Positions 16,920 through 25,895 are shown, numbered from the stretch's first letter. The stretch is DNA of 64,000 nt from an uncultured Myxococcales bacterium (GCA_937975765.1 CALJUR010000135.1:1-64000); one strand, 5' to 3'. Made by a program: numbers and translations. The notes: a model not told the origin generated them from the letters alone.

Positions 16920-18424
16920 TGATCGCGCGCGAAAAGGTGCTGGTCGCCAATCGGGGCGAGGTCGCCATCCGGGTGATCCGCGCCTGCCGCGAGATGGGCA
17001 TCGCCAGCGTCGCGCTGCACTCCGAACCGGATCGCATGGCTCCCCACGTGCGGCTGGCCGACGAGGCGGTGGGCATCGAGGGCGGCCTTCCCTCCGAGAC
17101 GTACCTGGACCACGCGAAGATCCTGGCCGCGGCGAAGGCCGTCGGCGCCACCATGCTGCACCCGGGTTACGGCTTCCTGTCCGAGGACCCGTCGTTCCGC
17201 GAGGCCTGCGATGCCGCCGGCCTCCGGTTCATCGGCCCCACCGCCGCGCAGATGCGGCAGTTGTCGCACAAACTCCCCGCCCGGGCCGCGATGGCGGCGG
17301 CCGGCGTCCCGGTGGTGCCGGGGTCGAAGGGCGAGGTGGCCAGCCCGGAGGAAGCCCTGGCGGTCGCCGAGCGGGTGGGCTGGCCCGTCATGCTGAAGGC
17401 GTCGGCGGGCGGGGGCGGCAAGGGGATGCGCCGGGTCGACCGCCCCGAGGACCTGCAGGCCGCGTTCGAAGCCTCCGCGCGCGAGGCGCGATCGGCCTTC
17501 GGGTGCCCGTCCCTGTTCGTCGAAAAGCACATCGCCTCCCCGCGCCACGTGGAGGTGCAGTTCGTCGCGGACGGCCGCGGCGGCGTCGTGCACCTGGGCG
17601 AACGTGTCTGCTCGGTGCAGCGCCGCCACCAGAAGGTCGTGGAGGAGGCGCCCGAACCCGGGAACGATCCGCATCGGAAGGCCCGGTACGCGGCGACGGT
17701 CCGCGCGGTGGCGGGCCTGGGATACGAGGGGATCGGGACGGTCGAGTACCTCGTGGACCCGGCCGGCGCCTCGTTCTTCCTGGAGGTGAACACCCGCCTG
17801 CAGGTCGAGCACTCGGTGACCGAGGCCGTCTTCGGGGTCGACCTGGTGCAGGCGCAACTGGGCCTGGCGATGGGGCAGCCCATGCCCTGGCAGCAGCAGG
17901 ATCTGTCCCCTCGCGGCGCGGCGATCGAGTGCCGCGTGTGCGCGGAGGATCCATACAACGGCTTCGTGGCCTCCCCGGGCCGGCTGTTCCGGTACCGGCC
18001 GCCGGCCGGACCGTTCGTGCGGGTCGACGACGGGGTCGAGGAGGGCGGCGAGGTCTGCTCGTTCTACGACACCCTGATCGCGAAGGTGACCTGCTGGGGA
18101 CGCACCCGTCCCGAGGCCATCGCCCGGATGCAGCGGGCCCTGTCCGAGTTCGAGATCGGCGGGGTGCGGCACAACCTGCCCTTCCTGCAGCACGTCCTGG
18201 CTTCGCGGGAGTTCGCGGACGGCACCTACGACACGGGCCTGGTGACCCGCATCGGCCCGCTGCCCGCCGCCGACCTCGTGACCGTCGAGGAGGTGGCGGC
18301 GGCGGCGGCGACCCGGACCCTGCTGGACCCCGGATCGGGTTCGTTCCCGGCGCCGACCGTGGAACCGGGCCCGTCGGGATGGCGGCGGACGGCGGCGGCG
18401 GCGCCGGCCTGGCGCAGAGGATGA
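16919..18424 (+). CDS. Acyl-CoA (propionyl-CoA) carboxylase, biotin carboxylase subunit
   Basis: A protein of 501 residues. It is the ATP-grasp subunit that carboxylates biotin with bicarbonate. The N-terminal VLVANRGEVAIRVIRACRE, the HPGYGFLSE loop, the glycine-rich lid SAGGGGKGMR, the EKH and HLGERVCSVQRRHQKV segments, and the active-site EVNTRLQVEH are all intact. The ATG overlaps the preceding stop (TGATG), and the biotin carrier gene begins 7 bases after its stop. Because the next genes are a carrier and methylmalonyl-CoA mutase, propionyl-CoA is the likely acceptor (inferred). The carboxyltransferase subunit is not in the window. The last ~30 residues are a low-complexity Ala/Pro tail. 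Confidence 0.93.
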   Translation: MIAREKVLVANRGEVAIRVIRACREMGIASVALHSEPDRMAPHVRLADEAVGIEGGLPSETYLDHAKILAAAKAVGATMLHPGYGFLSEDPSFREACDAAGLRFIGPTAAQMRQLSHKLPARAAMAAAGVPVVPGSKGEVASPEEALAVAERVGWPVMLKASAGGGGKGMRRVDRPEDLQAAFEASAREARSAFGCPSLFVEKHIASPRHVEVQFVADGRGGVVHLGERVCSVQRRHQKVVEEAPEPGNDPHRKARYAATVRAVAGLGYEGIGTVEYLVDPAGASFFLEVNTRLQVEHSVTEAVFGVDLVQAQLGLAMGQPMPWQQQDLSPRGAAIECRVCAEDPYNGFVASPGRLFRYRPPAGPFVRVDDGVEEGGEVCSFYDTLIAKVTCWGRTRPEAIARMQRALSEFEIGGVRHNLPFLQHVLASREFADGTYDTGLVTRIGPLPAADLVTVEEVAAAAATRTLLDPGSGSFPAPTVEPGPSGWRRTAAAAPAWRRG

Positions 18425-18431
18425 TCGGCGG

Positions 18432-19049
18432 ATGAGTTGCAAGCAGACAGAGGTTCCCGTCATCCCCGGCACGCTGCTGCCCGAGGACGAGCGCGCCGAG
18501 GGGCGACGGGGCCTACCGGACCGGCGCCGCGCCCGCATCGAGGTACGAACCCGGGCCGACACGCCGATGGTGGCGGTGATCGAGGCGGCCGACGACCAGT
18601 GGGTCTGGGTGCGCGTCGGCGAATCCCGCGTCCCGTTGAAGGTGGTGCGGCTGCCGGCCTGCCCGGACGCCCTGGCGCATCCCCGCGCGATCGGTTTCCA
18701 GCTCCCGTCCGGCCGGGTGATCGTGCCCGCGCTGGGACCCACCGGGCCGCTGACCGAGGTGGTCGTCGCGGGACGCAGCCTGTTCGTTTCCCGGCGGCGC
18801 GTCGGGTCCGTCGCGCCGGCCCTCCCCGAGGCCGAGGCCCGGCGGGTGGCCGCCCGGATGGCGGGCCGGGTCGTCCACGTCCACGTGTCGGTCGGCGACC
18901 GCGTGGCCCGGGGCCAGGCGCTGCTGGTCCTGGAGGCGATGAAGATGGAGGACGAGGTCCGGGCGACGCGGGACGGCGTCGTGGCCGAGATCCTCGTGGC
19001 CGAGGGCGACCGGGTCGACCGCGACGCCGTCCTGGTGCGCCTGGATTGA
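18432..19049 (+). CDS. Biotin carboxyl carrier protein of the acyl-CoA carboxylase
   Basis: A protein of 205 residues. The C-terminal ~75 residues are a biotinyl domain: VSVGDRVARGQALLVLEAMKME, with the biotin-accepting Lys171 in the canonical EAMKM about 35 residues from the end, as usual. The N-terminal ~125 residues form a beta-rich region resembling the linker domain of propionyl-CoA carboxylase alpha chains, here as a separate gene rather than fused to the biotin carboxylase. It sits in the same operon directly after that subunit. Confidence 0.9.
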   Translation: MSCKQTEVPVIPGTLLPEDERAEGRRGLPDRRRARIEVRTRADTPMVAVIEAADDQWVWVRVGESRVPLKVVRLPACPDALAHPRAIGFQLPSGRVIVPALGPTGPLTEVVVAGRSLFVSRRRVGSVAPALPEAEARRVAARMAGRVVHVHVSVGDRVARGQALLVLEAMKMEDEVRATRDGVVAEILVAEGDRVDRDAVLVRLD

Positions 19050-19125
19050 CACCGGCCCCCGTCCGTCGTACCCCTTCCGTCACGAACCCGATCGACCCCG
19101 ACCCCGCACCCGTCACGGAGGGACC

Positions 19126-20811
19126 ATGGCCCCGGATCGACGCGAGGAACTGCGACACTTCTTCCGGGAGGCGGGCGCGGACCCCGAGGGTTTCCTGCCC
19201 GACGACGGCCGGCACGCGCTGTCCACCGGCGAGGCGCTGCCCTTCCTGTTCGTGGACCCCCGGGACGACGCCCCGCTGGACCTTCCCGGCCGGCCGCCGT
19301 ACCGGCGCGGCGTCTTCGCCACGATGTACCGCGGCCGCACCTGGACGATGCGCCAGTATGCCGGCTTCGGCACGGCCGACGACACCAACCGGCGGTTCCG
19401 GTACCTGCTGGAACGCGGCCAGACGGGCCTGTCGATGGCGTTCGACCTGCCGACCCAGATGGGCCTGGACCCGGACGACCCGAGGACGGCCGGCGAGGTG
19501 GGCCGGGCGGGCGTGTCCGTGGCCACCGTGGACGACATGGCGCGGATCTTCGACGGGATCCCGCTGGACCGGGTGTCCGTGTCGGTGACCGCGAACGCGA
19601 CGGCGCCCATCCTGGTCGGCATGATCCAGGTCGTCGCCGAGGAGCGGGGCATCGACCCGGCGCGGCTGGAAGGCACCGTCCAGAACGACGTGCTGAAGGA
19701 GTACGTCGCTCGCGGGACCTACATCTACCCGCCACGGCCGTCGCTGGCCCTGGCGGCCGACCTGATCGCGCACCTGCACCGGACGATGCCGCTGTTCCAC
19801 GCGATCAGCATCAGCGGCTACCACATCCGGGAGGCGGGGGCGGACGCCGTGCAGGAGGTGGGCTTCACGCTGGCCAACGCCCTGGCCTACGTCCGCGCCG
19901 TGCAGGCCCGCGGCCTGGACGTGGACGCGTTCGCGCCACGCCTGTCGTTCTTCTTCGCCTGCCACAACCACTTCCTCGAGGAGGTCGCGAAGTTCCGCGC
20001 GGCGCGGGTCGCGTGGGCCTCCCTGATGAAGGACCGGATGGGCGCGAAGGACCCGAAGTCGATGGCGCTGCGCTTCCACGCGCAGACGGGGGGCAGCACG
20101 CTGACCGCCCAGCAGCCGGAGAACAACGTCGTGCGGGTGACGCTGCAGGCGCTGGCCGCGGTGATGGGAGGCACCCAGTCCCTGCACACCAACGCGCTGG
20201 ACGAGGCGCTGTCGCTGCCGTCGGAAGCCACGGCGCGCCTGGCCCTGCGCACCCAGCAGGTCATCGCCGAGGAGTCCCACGTGGGCGACGTCGCGGACCC
20301 GCTGGGGGGGGCGTACCTGGTGGAGTCGCTGACGGACCGGATCGCCCGCGAGTCGCTGGCCCTGGTCGACCGGATCGAGGGTCTCGGCGGGGTCGTTCGG
20401 TGCATCGAGGACGGATGGATCCAGCGCCAGATCGACGAGTCGGCCTACCGGGTCCAGCGCGGGGTCGACGCGGGCCGGTACCGGGTGGTCGGCCTGAACT
20501 GTCACCAGGAGACCGGTCCACAGGCCGATCGCGGGGCGCCGGCCCTGTCGCCGGCCGGCGACGAGGGCCGGGCACCGGCGGACCAGGAGCGGCTGGAGGC
20601 GGGGCGCCGCGAGGATGTCGCGCGGTTCCGGGCGGCCTGCGACGCGCCGGCCAGGCACGAGGCGATCGATGCCGTGCGCGAGGCGGCCCGGCGGGAGGCC
20701 GACGTGGTGCCGGCAATCGTCGAGGCCGTGCGGAAGCGGGCCACGCTGGGCGACATCGCGGCCGCGCTGGAATCGGCCTACGGGCGGGCGCATCCCTCCC
20801 GGGCGAGGTAG
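19126..20811 (+). CDS. Methylmalonyl-CoA mutase, large catalytic subunit (no B12 domain)
   Basis: A protein of 561 residues covering only the TIM-barrel, CoA-binding part. The mutase converts methylmalonyl-CoA to succinyl-CoA by radical rearrangement. Specificity residues fit methylmalonyl-CoA rather than isobutyryl- or hydroxyisobutyryl-CoA: Tyr78 in MRQYAGFG, Arg196 in YVARGTYIYPP, and His233 in SISGYHIREAG. Their spacing is the same as Tyr89, Arg207 and His244 of the Propionibacterium enzyme. The C-terminal cobalamin-binding domain (DxHxxG) is absent, so a separate small subunit must be supplied elsewhere. The start at ATG 19126 follows GGAGGGACC. Confidence 0.92.
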   Translation: MAPDRREELRHFFREAGADPEGFLPDDGRHALSTGEALPFLFVDPRDDAPLDLPGRPPYRRGVFATMYRGRTWTMRQYAGFGTADDTNRRFRYLLERGQTGLSMAFDLPTQMGLDPDDPRTAGEVGRAGVSVATVDDMARIFDGIPLDRVSVSVTANATAPILVGMIQVVAEERGIDPARLEGTVQNDVLKEYVARGTYIYPPRPSLALAADLIAHLHRTMPLFHAISISGYHIREAGADAVQEVGFTLANALAYVRAVQARGLDVDAFAPRLSFFFACHNHFLEEVAKFRAARVAWASLMKDRMGAKDPKSMALRFHAQTGGSTLTAQQPENNVVRVTLQALAAVMGGTQSLHTNALDEALSLPSEATARLALRTQQVIAEESHVGDVADPLGGAYLVESLTDRIARESLALVDRIEGLGGVVRCIEDGWIQRQIDESAYRVQRGVDAGRYRVVGLNCHQETGPQADRGAPALSPAGDEGRAPADQERLEAGRREDVARFRAACDAPARHEAIDAVREAARREADVVPAIVEAVRKRATLGDIAAALESAYGRAHPSRAR

Positions 20812-20846
20812 GATCCGGGGGGAACGACGGGGACCGGAGGCGCCGG

Positions 20847-22010
20847 ATGGACGTGGTGGGACTGGCCCGCGACCGGCAGATCGTGGTGGTACTGGGCGAT
20901 GGCGGGGTCGGCAAGACCACCATGGCCGCGGCGATCGCCGCCCGGCTGGCCATCGCCGGTCGCCGGGTGCTGGCCGTCACGGTGGACCCCGCCAACCGGC
21001 TGAAGGATGCACTGGGCCTGTCCGGCCGCCCCGGAGTCGAGGAGGCGGTGCCGCTGGACGCCTTGTCGGCCGGCGCGAACGGCGGCCGCCTGGCCGCGAT
21101 GGTGCTGGATGCCGAGACCGAGATGGACCGCCTGGTCCGGAGGATCGCCCCGGACGAGGCGACCCGGCGCCGCATCACCGACAACGTCTTCTACCGCAAG
21201 GCCGTGTCCCGGATGGTCGGCACCCACGAGTACATGGCGATGGAACGCCTGCTGGAGGCCCTGGAGTCCGGCCGGTACGACCTGGTCGTGCTGGACACGC
21301 CGCCCGAGCGGCACGCGCTGGACTTCCTGGACGCTCCCGACCGGCTGGACGGGCTGCTGGGCGCGGAGGCGTTCCGGATGTTCGTGGGGGCCTCGGCGGG
21401 CCTGTCGCGGGCCGGCCTGGCCGCGCTGAGATGGCGCGGAGTGATGCTGCACGGCATCGGCCGATTCGCGGGCGAGGAGACCTTCCTGGCGGTCCTGGAC
21501 TTCCTGCTGGCCTTCTCCCCGATGTTCGACGGGTTTCGCCAGCGGGCGGCACGGGTCAAGGAACTGCTGTCCGGCCACGGAACCGCCACGGTGCTGGTGG
21601 GCCGGCCCGGGCCGACCGCGCCCGGCCGCCTGAAGAGCACGGCCGGCGAACTGGAGCGCCGAGGGATGTCCCCGGCGGTGGTGCTGGTCAACCGGTTCCA
21701 TGCGTGGCCCCCGCCGGGATGCTCGCTGCCCGCCAGCGCCGAGGCGGACCCGCAGGCGTTGCAGCGCACGCTGACCGCCGAGCCGGCGCTGCAGATCGAG
21801 GACCGCGAGGCCCTGTCGCGACTGGCCTCCGACGCGCTGGCGCTGGCGCTGGACTACCGGGCCCAGGCGCGGGAGGACGAGACCTGGCTGGAGGAAGCGC
21901 GCCAGGCGGTCGCGCCGGTGCCGGTGGTCCCGGTCCCGCTGCTGCGGACCGAGGTGCGCGACCTGGAGGGGCTGTCGATGGTGATGGGGTACCTGGACCG
22001 GGCCGCGTGA
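20847..22010 (+). CDS. ArsA/Get3-family ATPase
   Basis: A protein of 387 residues with a deviant P-loop, GDGGVGKTT (Lys23), next to the N-terminus, switch I VTVDPANRLKDAL, and switch II VVLDTPPERHALDFLD, a pattern typical of ArsA-type ATPases. It has one ATPase domain; ArsA of arsenite pumps has two. There is no CXC-type Cys pair for arsenite, so a Get3-like or chaperone role is more likely than an arsenite pump. ATG follows CCGGAGGCGCC. It starts 35 bases after the mutase gene, where MeaB/ArgK-type GTPases usually lie, so a mutase-helper role is possible but speculative. Confidence 0.85.
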   Translation: MDVVGLARDRQIVVVLGDGGVGKTTMAAAIAARLAIAGRRVLAVTVDPANRLKDALGLSGRPGVEEAVPLDALSAGANGGRLAAMVLDAETEMDRLVRRIAPDEATRRRITDNVFYRKAVSRMVGTHEYMAMERLLEALESGRYDLVVLDTPPERHALDFLDAPDRLDGLLGAEAFRMFVGASAGLSRAGLAALRWRGVMLHGIGRFAGEETFLAVLDFLLAFSPMFDGFRQRAARVKELLSGHGTATVLVGRPGPTAPGRLKSTAGELERRGMSPAVVLVNRFHAWPPPGCSLPASAEADPQALQRTLTAEPALQIEDREALSRLASDALALALDYRAQAREDETWLEEARQAVAPVPVVPVPLLRTEVRDLEGLSMVMGYLDRAA

Positions 22011-22023
22011 GGCCCCGGATACG

Positions 22024-22048
22024 AAAAAGGCGACCTTTCGGCCGCCTT
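22024..22048 (-). terminator. Rho-independent terminator of the tRNA-Lys gene
   Basis: On the minus strand the arms AAGGCGGCC and GGTCGCCTT (one G-U pair) enclose a GAAA tetraloop and are followed by TTT, making TTTTT with the stem end, about 23 bases after the tRNA 3' end. Confidence 0.8.
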
Positions 22049-22070
22049 CATCGTGCGCGTTTCACGTCAG

Positions 22071-22143
22071 TGAGCCCAGAAGGAATCGAACCTTCAACCT
22101 CCGGATTAAGAGTCCGCTGCTCTACCAATTGAGCTATGGGCCC
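22071..22143 (-). tRNA. tRNA-Lys (anticodon CTT)
   Basis: 73 bases on the minus strand. Acceptor arms GGGCCCA and TGGGCTC pair (one G-U), D-arm GCTC...GAGC, anticodon loop CTCTTAA giving CTT, T-arm GAAGG-TTCGATT-CCTTC, discriminator A. The terminal CCA is not encoded. The top pair of the anticodon stem (27-43) is a G-G mismatch. It reads codon AAG, the dominant Lys codon here. Confidence 0.95.
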
Positions 22144-22162
22144 AACGCCGCAAGGCAGGGGG

Positions 22163-22191
22163 AGTGTAGGGCAACTCGATTCGATTGTCCA
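22163..22191 (-). promoter_or_regulatory. Promoter of tRNA-Lys
   Basis: Minus-strand -35 TGGACA, 17-base spacer, -10 TACACT. Transcription would start about 13 bases before the mature 5' end. Confidence 0.7.
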
Positions 22192-22346
22192 GCCCTTCGT
22201 GAAAACGCATCCGACCTCCAGGTTTTCCCTCGGAAATTCCAGCAGCCGAACGAACGTCCACCCCTGTCCCCGGTCCAGGACGTCCATCGTCCCGCGCCCT
22301 TTTTCGCGTCTTGACAACTGGCGCCCGCGGGACAAGTCTGCGGGGC

Positions 22347-23639
22347 ATGATGGACCCCCGGTCGATCCCGACGTTCGTCCGTTCCCGTTCCCGCACGCTG
22401 GGGCCGAAGCCCGCCCTGGTGCTGGCGGCCGGAGGCGAGGACCGCACCTGGACCTGGGCCGACACCTGGCTGCACGCACGGACGCTGGCCCTCAGGCTGC
22501 TGGACGACGGCCTGGCCGAGGGCGAACCGGTCCTGCTGTGGGCGGACGACGTCCCGGAGGCGCTGTTCGCGGAGGTCGGGGTGCAGGCCGCGGGGGGGTA
22601 CGCCATCCGGCTGCCCGCCGCCACCGATCCCGGCGACGTGGCCGCGGTGTCCCGGGCCACGGGTGCCCGCCGACTGGTGGCCTTCGGGGTCCCGGACGCC
22701 GCCCGTGCCGACGCCGGGCGCGTCGCGGACCTGCCCGGGCCCGTGGTGCTGCCGCCGGCCCCGCCGGCCGCTCCCGGACAGGGCCCCGCGCTGGACCCGT
22801 GGTCCGACGACCCCCGGCTGGAGGAACGGCTGTCCCGCCAGGGACCGGACTCTCCCGCCCTGGGCCTGCTGCCCGCGGACCGGCCGGACCCGTCGCGAGG
22901 GGTGCTGCTGTCCCAGCGGAACCTCGTCGGGATCGGGCTCGCCGTCGCCGCGACCCTGCAGGCCGGCGAAGAGGATGCCTGGTGGGTGGCCGCCCCCTGG
23001 CGCAGCGCCTTCGCCCGGACCGCGGGAGTGGCGGCCGCCTGGCTCTCCGGTGGGGAACTGGTCCTGGCCGCCGCGTCCGACGAGCCGATCGAGACGCTCT
23101 GGCGAGCCCGCCCCTCCATCGTCGTCGCGGGGTCGGCCGTGGCCGAGTCCCTGGCGCGACGAGCCGTCTCCGAGGTGGAGCGGGGCGTGGGAATGTCCGG
23201 CCGGCTGGCCTGCTGGGCGTTCCACCAGGCGCTTCGGCCCTCCCGTGCCAGTCTCCCCGGGCACCTGCGATCCGCCCTGGCCGATGCGCTGGGCGGGGCG
23301 GGCCTGCGGGAGGTCACCGGGGGCCGGCTGTCGCGGATGCTGATCGGCGACGGCGTACCCGGCGAGGAGGCGCCGCGACACCTGCAGGCCCTGGGCATCC
23401 GGGCGTGGGCCGCCACGGGAAACGACCGGACGGCGGGGGTCGTGACCCTGCAGGAACTGCCCTCGACGGCGGGCGGCGCGACGACGGTGCCCGGGACGCG
23501 CACCCGGACCGCCGCGGACGGCGAGCTGTGGGTCGAAGGAGTGTCCGCCGCGAACCCGCTGCACCGGGGGGCCTCGACCCCCCCGCCGGCCGCGGACGGA
23601 TTCCGGGCCTCCGGGCTGCGCAGGACCCTCGATCGCTAG
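22347..23639 (+). CDS. Degenerate AMP-binding (acyl-CoA synthetase-like) protein
   Basis: A protein of 430 residues that follows the layout of long-chain acyl-CoA synthetases but lacks their key motifs. The RGVLLSQRNLVGIGL segment matches the KGVMLTHRNL region and DGELWVEG matches the DGEIxxxG region, yet the P-loop YTSGTTG is replaced by LGLLPADRPD, the YGxTE motif is replaced by ATGNDR, and the protein stops before the TGD motif and the C-terminal lid. Normal synthetases have about 550-650 residues. It is probably catalytically dead or has a changed role. There is no frameshift within it. A perfect TTGACA lies at 22311 but its -10 is poor. ATG 22350 is an alternative start. It abuts the convergent TPR gene (1 base). 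Confidence 0.6.
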   Translation: MMDPRSIPTFVRSRSRTLGPKPALVLAAGGEDRTWTWADTWLHARTLALRLLDDGLAEGEPVLLWADDVPEALFAEVGVQAAGGYAIRLPAATDPGDVAAVSRATGARRLVAFGVPDAARADAGRVADLPGPVVLPPAPPAAPGQGPALDPWSDDPRLEERLSRQGPDSPALGLLPADRPDPSRGVLLSQRNLVGIGLAVAATLQAGEEDAWWVAAPWRSAFARTAGVAAAWLSGGELVLAAASDEPIETLWRARPSIVVAGSAVAESLARRAVSEVERGVGMSGRLACWAFHQALRPSRASLPGHLRSALADALGGAGLREVTGGRLSRMLIGDGVPGEEAPRHLQALGIRAWAATGNDRTAGVVTLQELPSTAGGATTVPGTRTRTAADGELWVEGVSAANPLHRGASTPPPAADGFRASGLRRTLDR

Positions 23640-23640
23640 G

Positions 23641-25374
23641 CTAGTCCGGGTCGTTCGGGCGCTTCAGCCAGTAGGATGGGACCTCGCCGCGACGCATCGC
23701 CTCCAGGTCGTCCTTGGCCTTCTGGATCTTCGCCGGGCCGAACCCCGGCCGGTCCTCGCCCAGGAAGATCGACAGGAACTTCTCCATCTCGGCGATCGCG
23801 CGGGGCAGGTCCGTCTTCCGGTATGCCAGCGACCGGCAGTAGTTGATGTCCGGCTCGTGGTAGGTATACGGCTCCAGGTCCTCCAGGATCTTCTGGGCCT
23901 TCGCCTGGTCGCCGTTGAAGAAGTGGGCCATGCCCAGGTACATCCAGGCACGCGGCTGGTGCTGGGGGATCTTCGCAACCACCCGCTCGAAGTACGGGAT
24001 CGACCGGGCGTAGTCCGCCGGCAGGTGCGTGTCGTTGGCCTTGTAGTAGACCGAGATCGCGGCCAGGTAGTTCGCCACCGGGTCGTCCGGCGCCTTGTCG
24101 GCCTTGGCCGTCCAGGACGGGATGGTCTCGGGGCCCAGGCGACCGCCGACCAGGTAGGTCGTGATGTACAGCCCCAGCGCGGAGGGGTAGTCGGGCTTCA
24201 GGGCCACCAGGCGGTCCCACGGGGCCATCACGTGCTGCAGATCCTTCTTGTTCCAGTAGTATGCCCCCCACAGGAACCACAGGTCCGGGTCGTCCGGGAA
24301 CGCGTCCGTCGCCGCCTTGCCCGCCGCCTCCAGCGCCGCCGGGTCGTCCTGGGCGATCGCCAGGCGCATCCGCAAGACGCCGTCGCACAGCAGCTTTGCC
24401 TGGGGCTTCAGTTGCGCGATCCGCTTCGCCGCCTCGACCACCCGGCCTTCCCGCATCAGCAGCGTCAGGGCGTCGGCCCGGAAGCACGCCGCCTCGTTCC
24501 GGCCCGAGGGGGCCTCCCGGGCGATCCGGGCAACCAGGGTCTCGGCCTCGTCGGGACGGCCGGCCAGTTCCAGGGAGGCGGCCCGCTCGACCGTGACCTC
24601 CGGATCCAGCGACTGGCCGGCCGGTGCCAGCGGCTCCAGCAGCGCCGCGGCCGACGCCCCATCTCCCGCGGTCCTCAGGGCGGAGGCCGCCGCCCGCACC
24701 GTCGAGGCGTGCTTCGGGAACGCCTTGGCCAGCGCGCTGGCCTTCGCCTTCATCTCGTCCAGCTTGCCGGCCTTCGCCAACTGGCGGATCGCCTCGTATT
24801 CCGGGGAGGCCTCCTGAACGACCGGCCAGGTCGGCGTGCCCAGGAAGGCCACGCTGCGGCCGTTCGGCGGGATCTCGGGCAGCCACATGCCGGGATGGCC
24901 CGCGACGCCGGAGGGCACGCGCGGCGCCTCCTCCGCCAGGCTGGCGGGACGGGACCACTGGAAGGCGCCCTCGTGGGCCTTGACCCGCCGGGCCAGGGCC
25001 TTGGCCAGCGCCGTCGCCACCTTGTCGGCCGCCGCTTCGCCGGCCACCCCGATCGCGAACCGGTCCGTCGTCGCCAGCACGCCGGAGGCGCCCTCCGGGT
25101 GCCGCAACTGGAGAGCCACCTCCCGGCCCTTCGCGCCCCGGTAGGTCGCAACCACGTTGTCCCGATCGATCGACACGCCCTCCAGCCGGAACCCGCCCGG
25201 GAACCCGGCCTTGCCCGGATCCGCCATCTTCAGGAACAGCGATTCGAGCCCGGAGGGGATGACATACCCCGGGGACGCGGCAGCCTCGACCGCCCGGACG
25301 CCGCCGCCGACGCCGATTCCGACCAGCAGGACCAGGACCGCGCCGACCCTGCGAGGAACGCGATGAGCCGCCAT
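23641..25374 (-). CDS. Secreted TPR-repeat protein
   Basis: A protein of 577 residues with a cleavable signal peptide (RRVGAVLVLLVGIGVGGGV, then AxA). The first ~150 residues form a mixed domain starting GYVIPSGLESLFLKMADP. The rest is a superhelix of TPR-type helix pairs, for example DDPVANYLAAISVYYKAN and QPRAWMYLGMAHFFNGDQAK. TPRs mediate protein-protein contacts, and here the protein is exported, probably to the periplasm. ATG follows GGAGGGCTTC. I recognise no enzyme motif, and neither the convergent neighbour nor the divergent His-rich gene indicates a partner. Confidence 0.75.
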   Translation of the reverse strand: MAAHRVPRRVGAVLVLLVGIGVGGGVRAVEAAASPGYVIPSGLESLFLKMADPGKAGFPGGFRLEGVSIDRDNVVATYRGAKGREVALQLRHPEGASGVLATTDRFAIGVAGEAAADKVATALAKALARRVKAHEGAFQWSRPASLAEEAPRVPSGVAGHPGMWLPEIPPNGRSVAFLGTPTWPVVQEASPEYEAIRQLAKAGKLDEMKAKASALAKAFPKHASTVRAAASALRTAGDGASAAALLEPLAPAGQSLDPEVTVERAASLELAGRPDEAETLVARIAREAPSGRNEAACFRADALTLLMREGRVVEAAKRIAQLKPQAKLLCDGVLRMRLAIAQDDPAALEAAGKAATDAFPDDPDLWFLWGAYYWNKKDLQHVMAPWDRLVALKPDYPSALGLYITTYLVGGRLGPETIPSWTAKADKAPDDPVANYLAAISVYYKANDTHLPADYARSIPYFERVVAKIPQHQPRAWMYLGMAHFFNGDQAKAQKILEDLEPYTYHEPDINYCRSLAYRKTDLPRAIAEMEKFLSIFLGEDRPGFGPAKIQKAKDDLEAMRRGEVPSYWLKRPNDPD

Positions 25375-25445
25375 GAAGCCCTCCGGAACGACCGCCGCGG
25401 AACATTACCATACGGGGCGGGGTCGCGCCATGCGGGCGGGGCCTT

Positions 25446-25474
25446 TTGACGACCCGGCGAGTCGGCCGTATCCT
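25446..25474 (+). promoter_or_regulatory. Sigma-70-like promoter of the His-rich protein gene
   Basis: -35 TTGACG, 17 bases, -10 TATCCT, about 55 bases before the ATG. Confidence 0.65.
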
Positions 25475-25529
25475 AGCCCCGGCACCCGACGATCCTCGGC
25501 AGGAACCCGGAGAACCACGGGAGGGGACC

Positions 25530-25895
25530 ATGTGTGACGAGTACAGGCACGGGCCATGCGACCACCGCGAGCACCATGACCACCATCACCACCACGAGCA
25601 CGCCGGGTGGGACCGCGGACCCGACCGCGGACCGCCCCGGGACTGGGACCGGGACCCGCACGAGGACGTCCCGGGCTTCGAACGCCGTTTCGTCAGCAAG
25701 GCCGAGATGCTGGAGGCCTTCGAGTGGTACCTGCAGGAACTGCAGAACGAGGCCCAGGGGGTCCGGGAGGCCATCGCCGAACTGAAGGCCGAGATCGCGC
25801 AGATCGAGGCCGACGAGAAGGCGATGGAGAAGCCGAAGGCCGCCCCCCGGAAGGCCCGCGGGGGACGGAAGGCCGCCCCGAAGGCCGCCCAGTAG
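25530..25895 (+). CDS. Small His-rich, coiled-coil protein (possible metal binder)
   Basis: A protein of 121 residues. The first ~25 residues hold two Cys and about ten His, including EHHDHHHHHEH, which would bind Ni, Zn or similar ions. Then comes an Arg/Asp/Pro linker ending DVPGFERRF, a helical segment of about 50 residues with heptad character (MLEAFEWYLQELQNEAQGV...), and a basic Lys/Ala/Pro tail like those that contact nucleic acid. The overall plan recalls DUF5320-type small proteins, though similarity is weak. GAGGGG precedes the ATG and a good promoter is present, so it is probably expressed. Function unknown. Confidence 0.75.
   Translation: MCDEYRHGPCDHREHHDHHHHHEHAGWDRGPDRGPPRDWDRDPHEDVPGFERRFVSKAEMLEAFEWYLQELQNEAQGVREAIAELKAEIAQIEADEKAMEKPKAAPRKARGGRKAAPKAAQ

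Noticed and set aside
20847..22010. Arsenite pump ATPase ArsA
   Set aside because: It has a single ATPase domain, no arsenite-binding Cys cluster, and no arsB, arsD or arsR nearby. It is therefore called only an ArsA/Get3-family ATPase.
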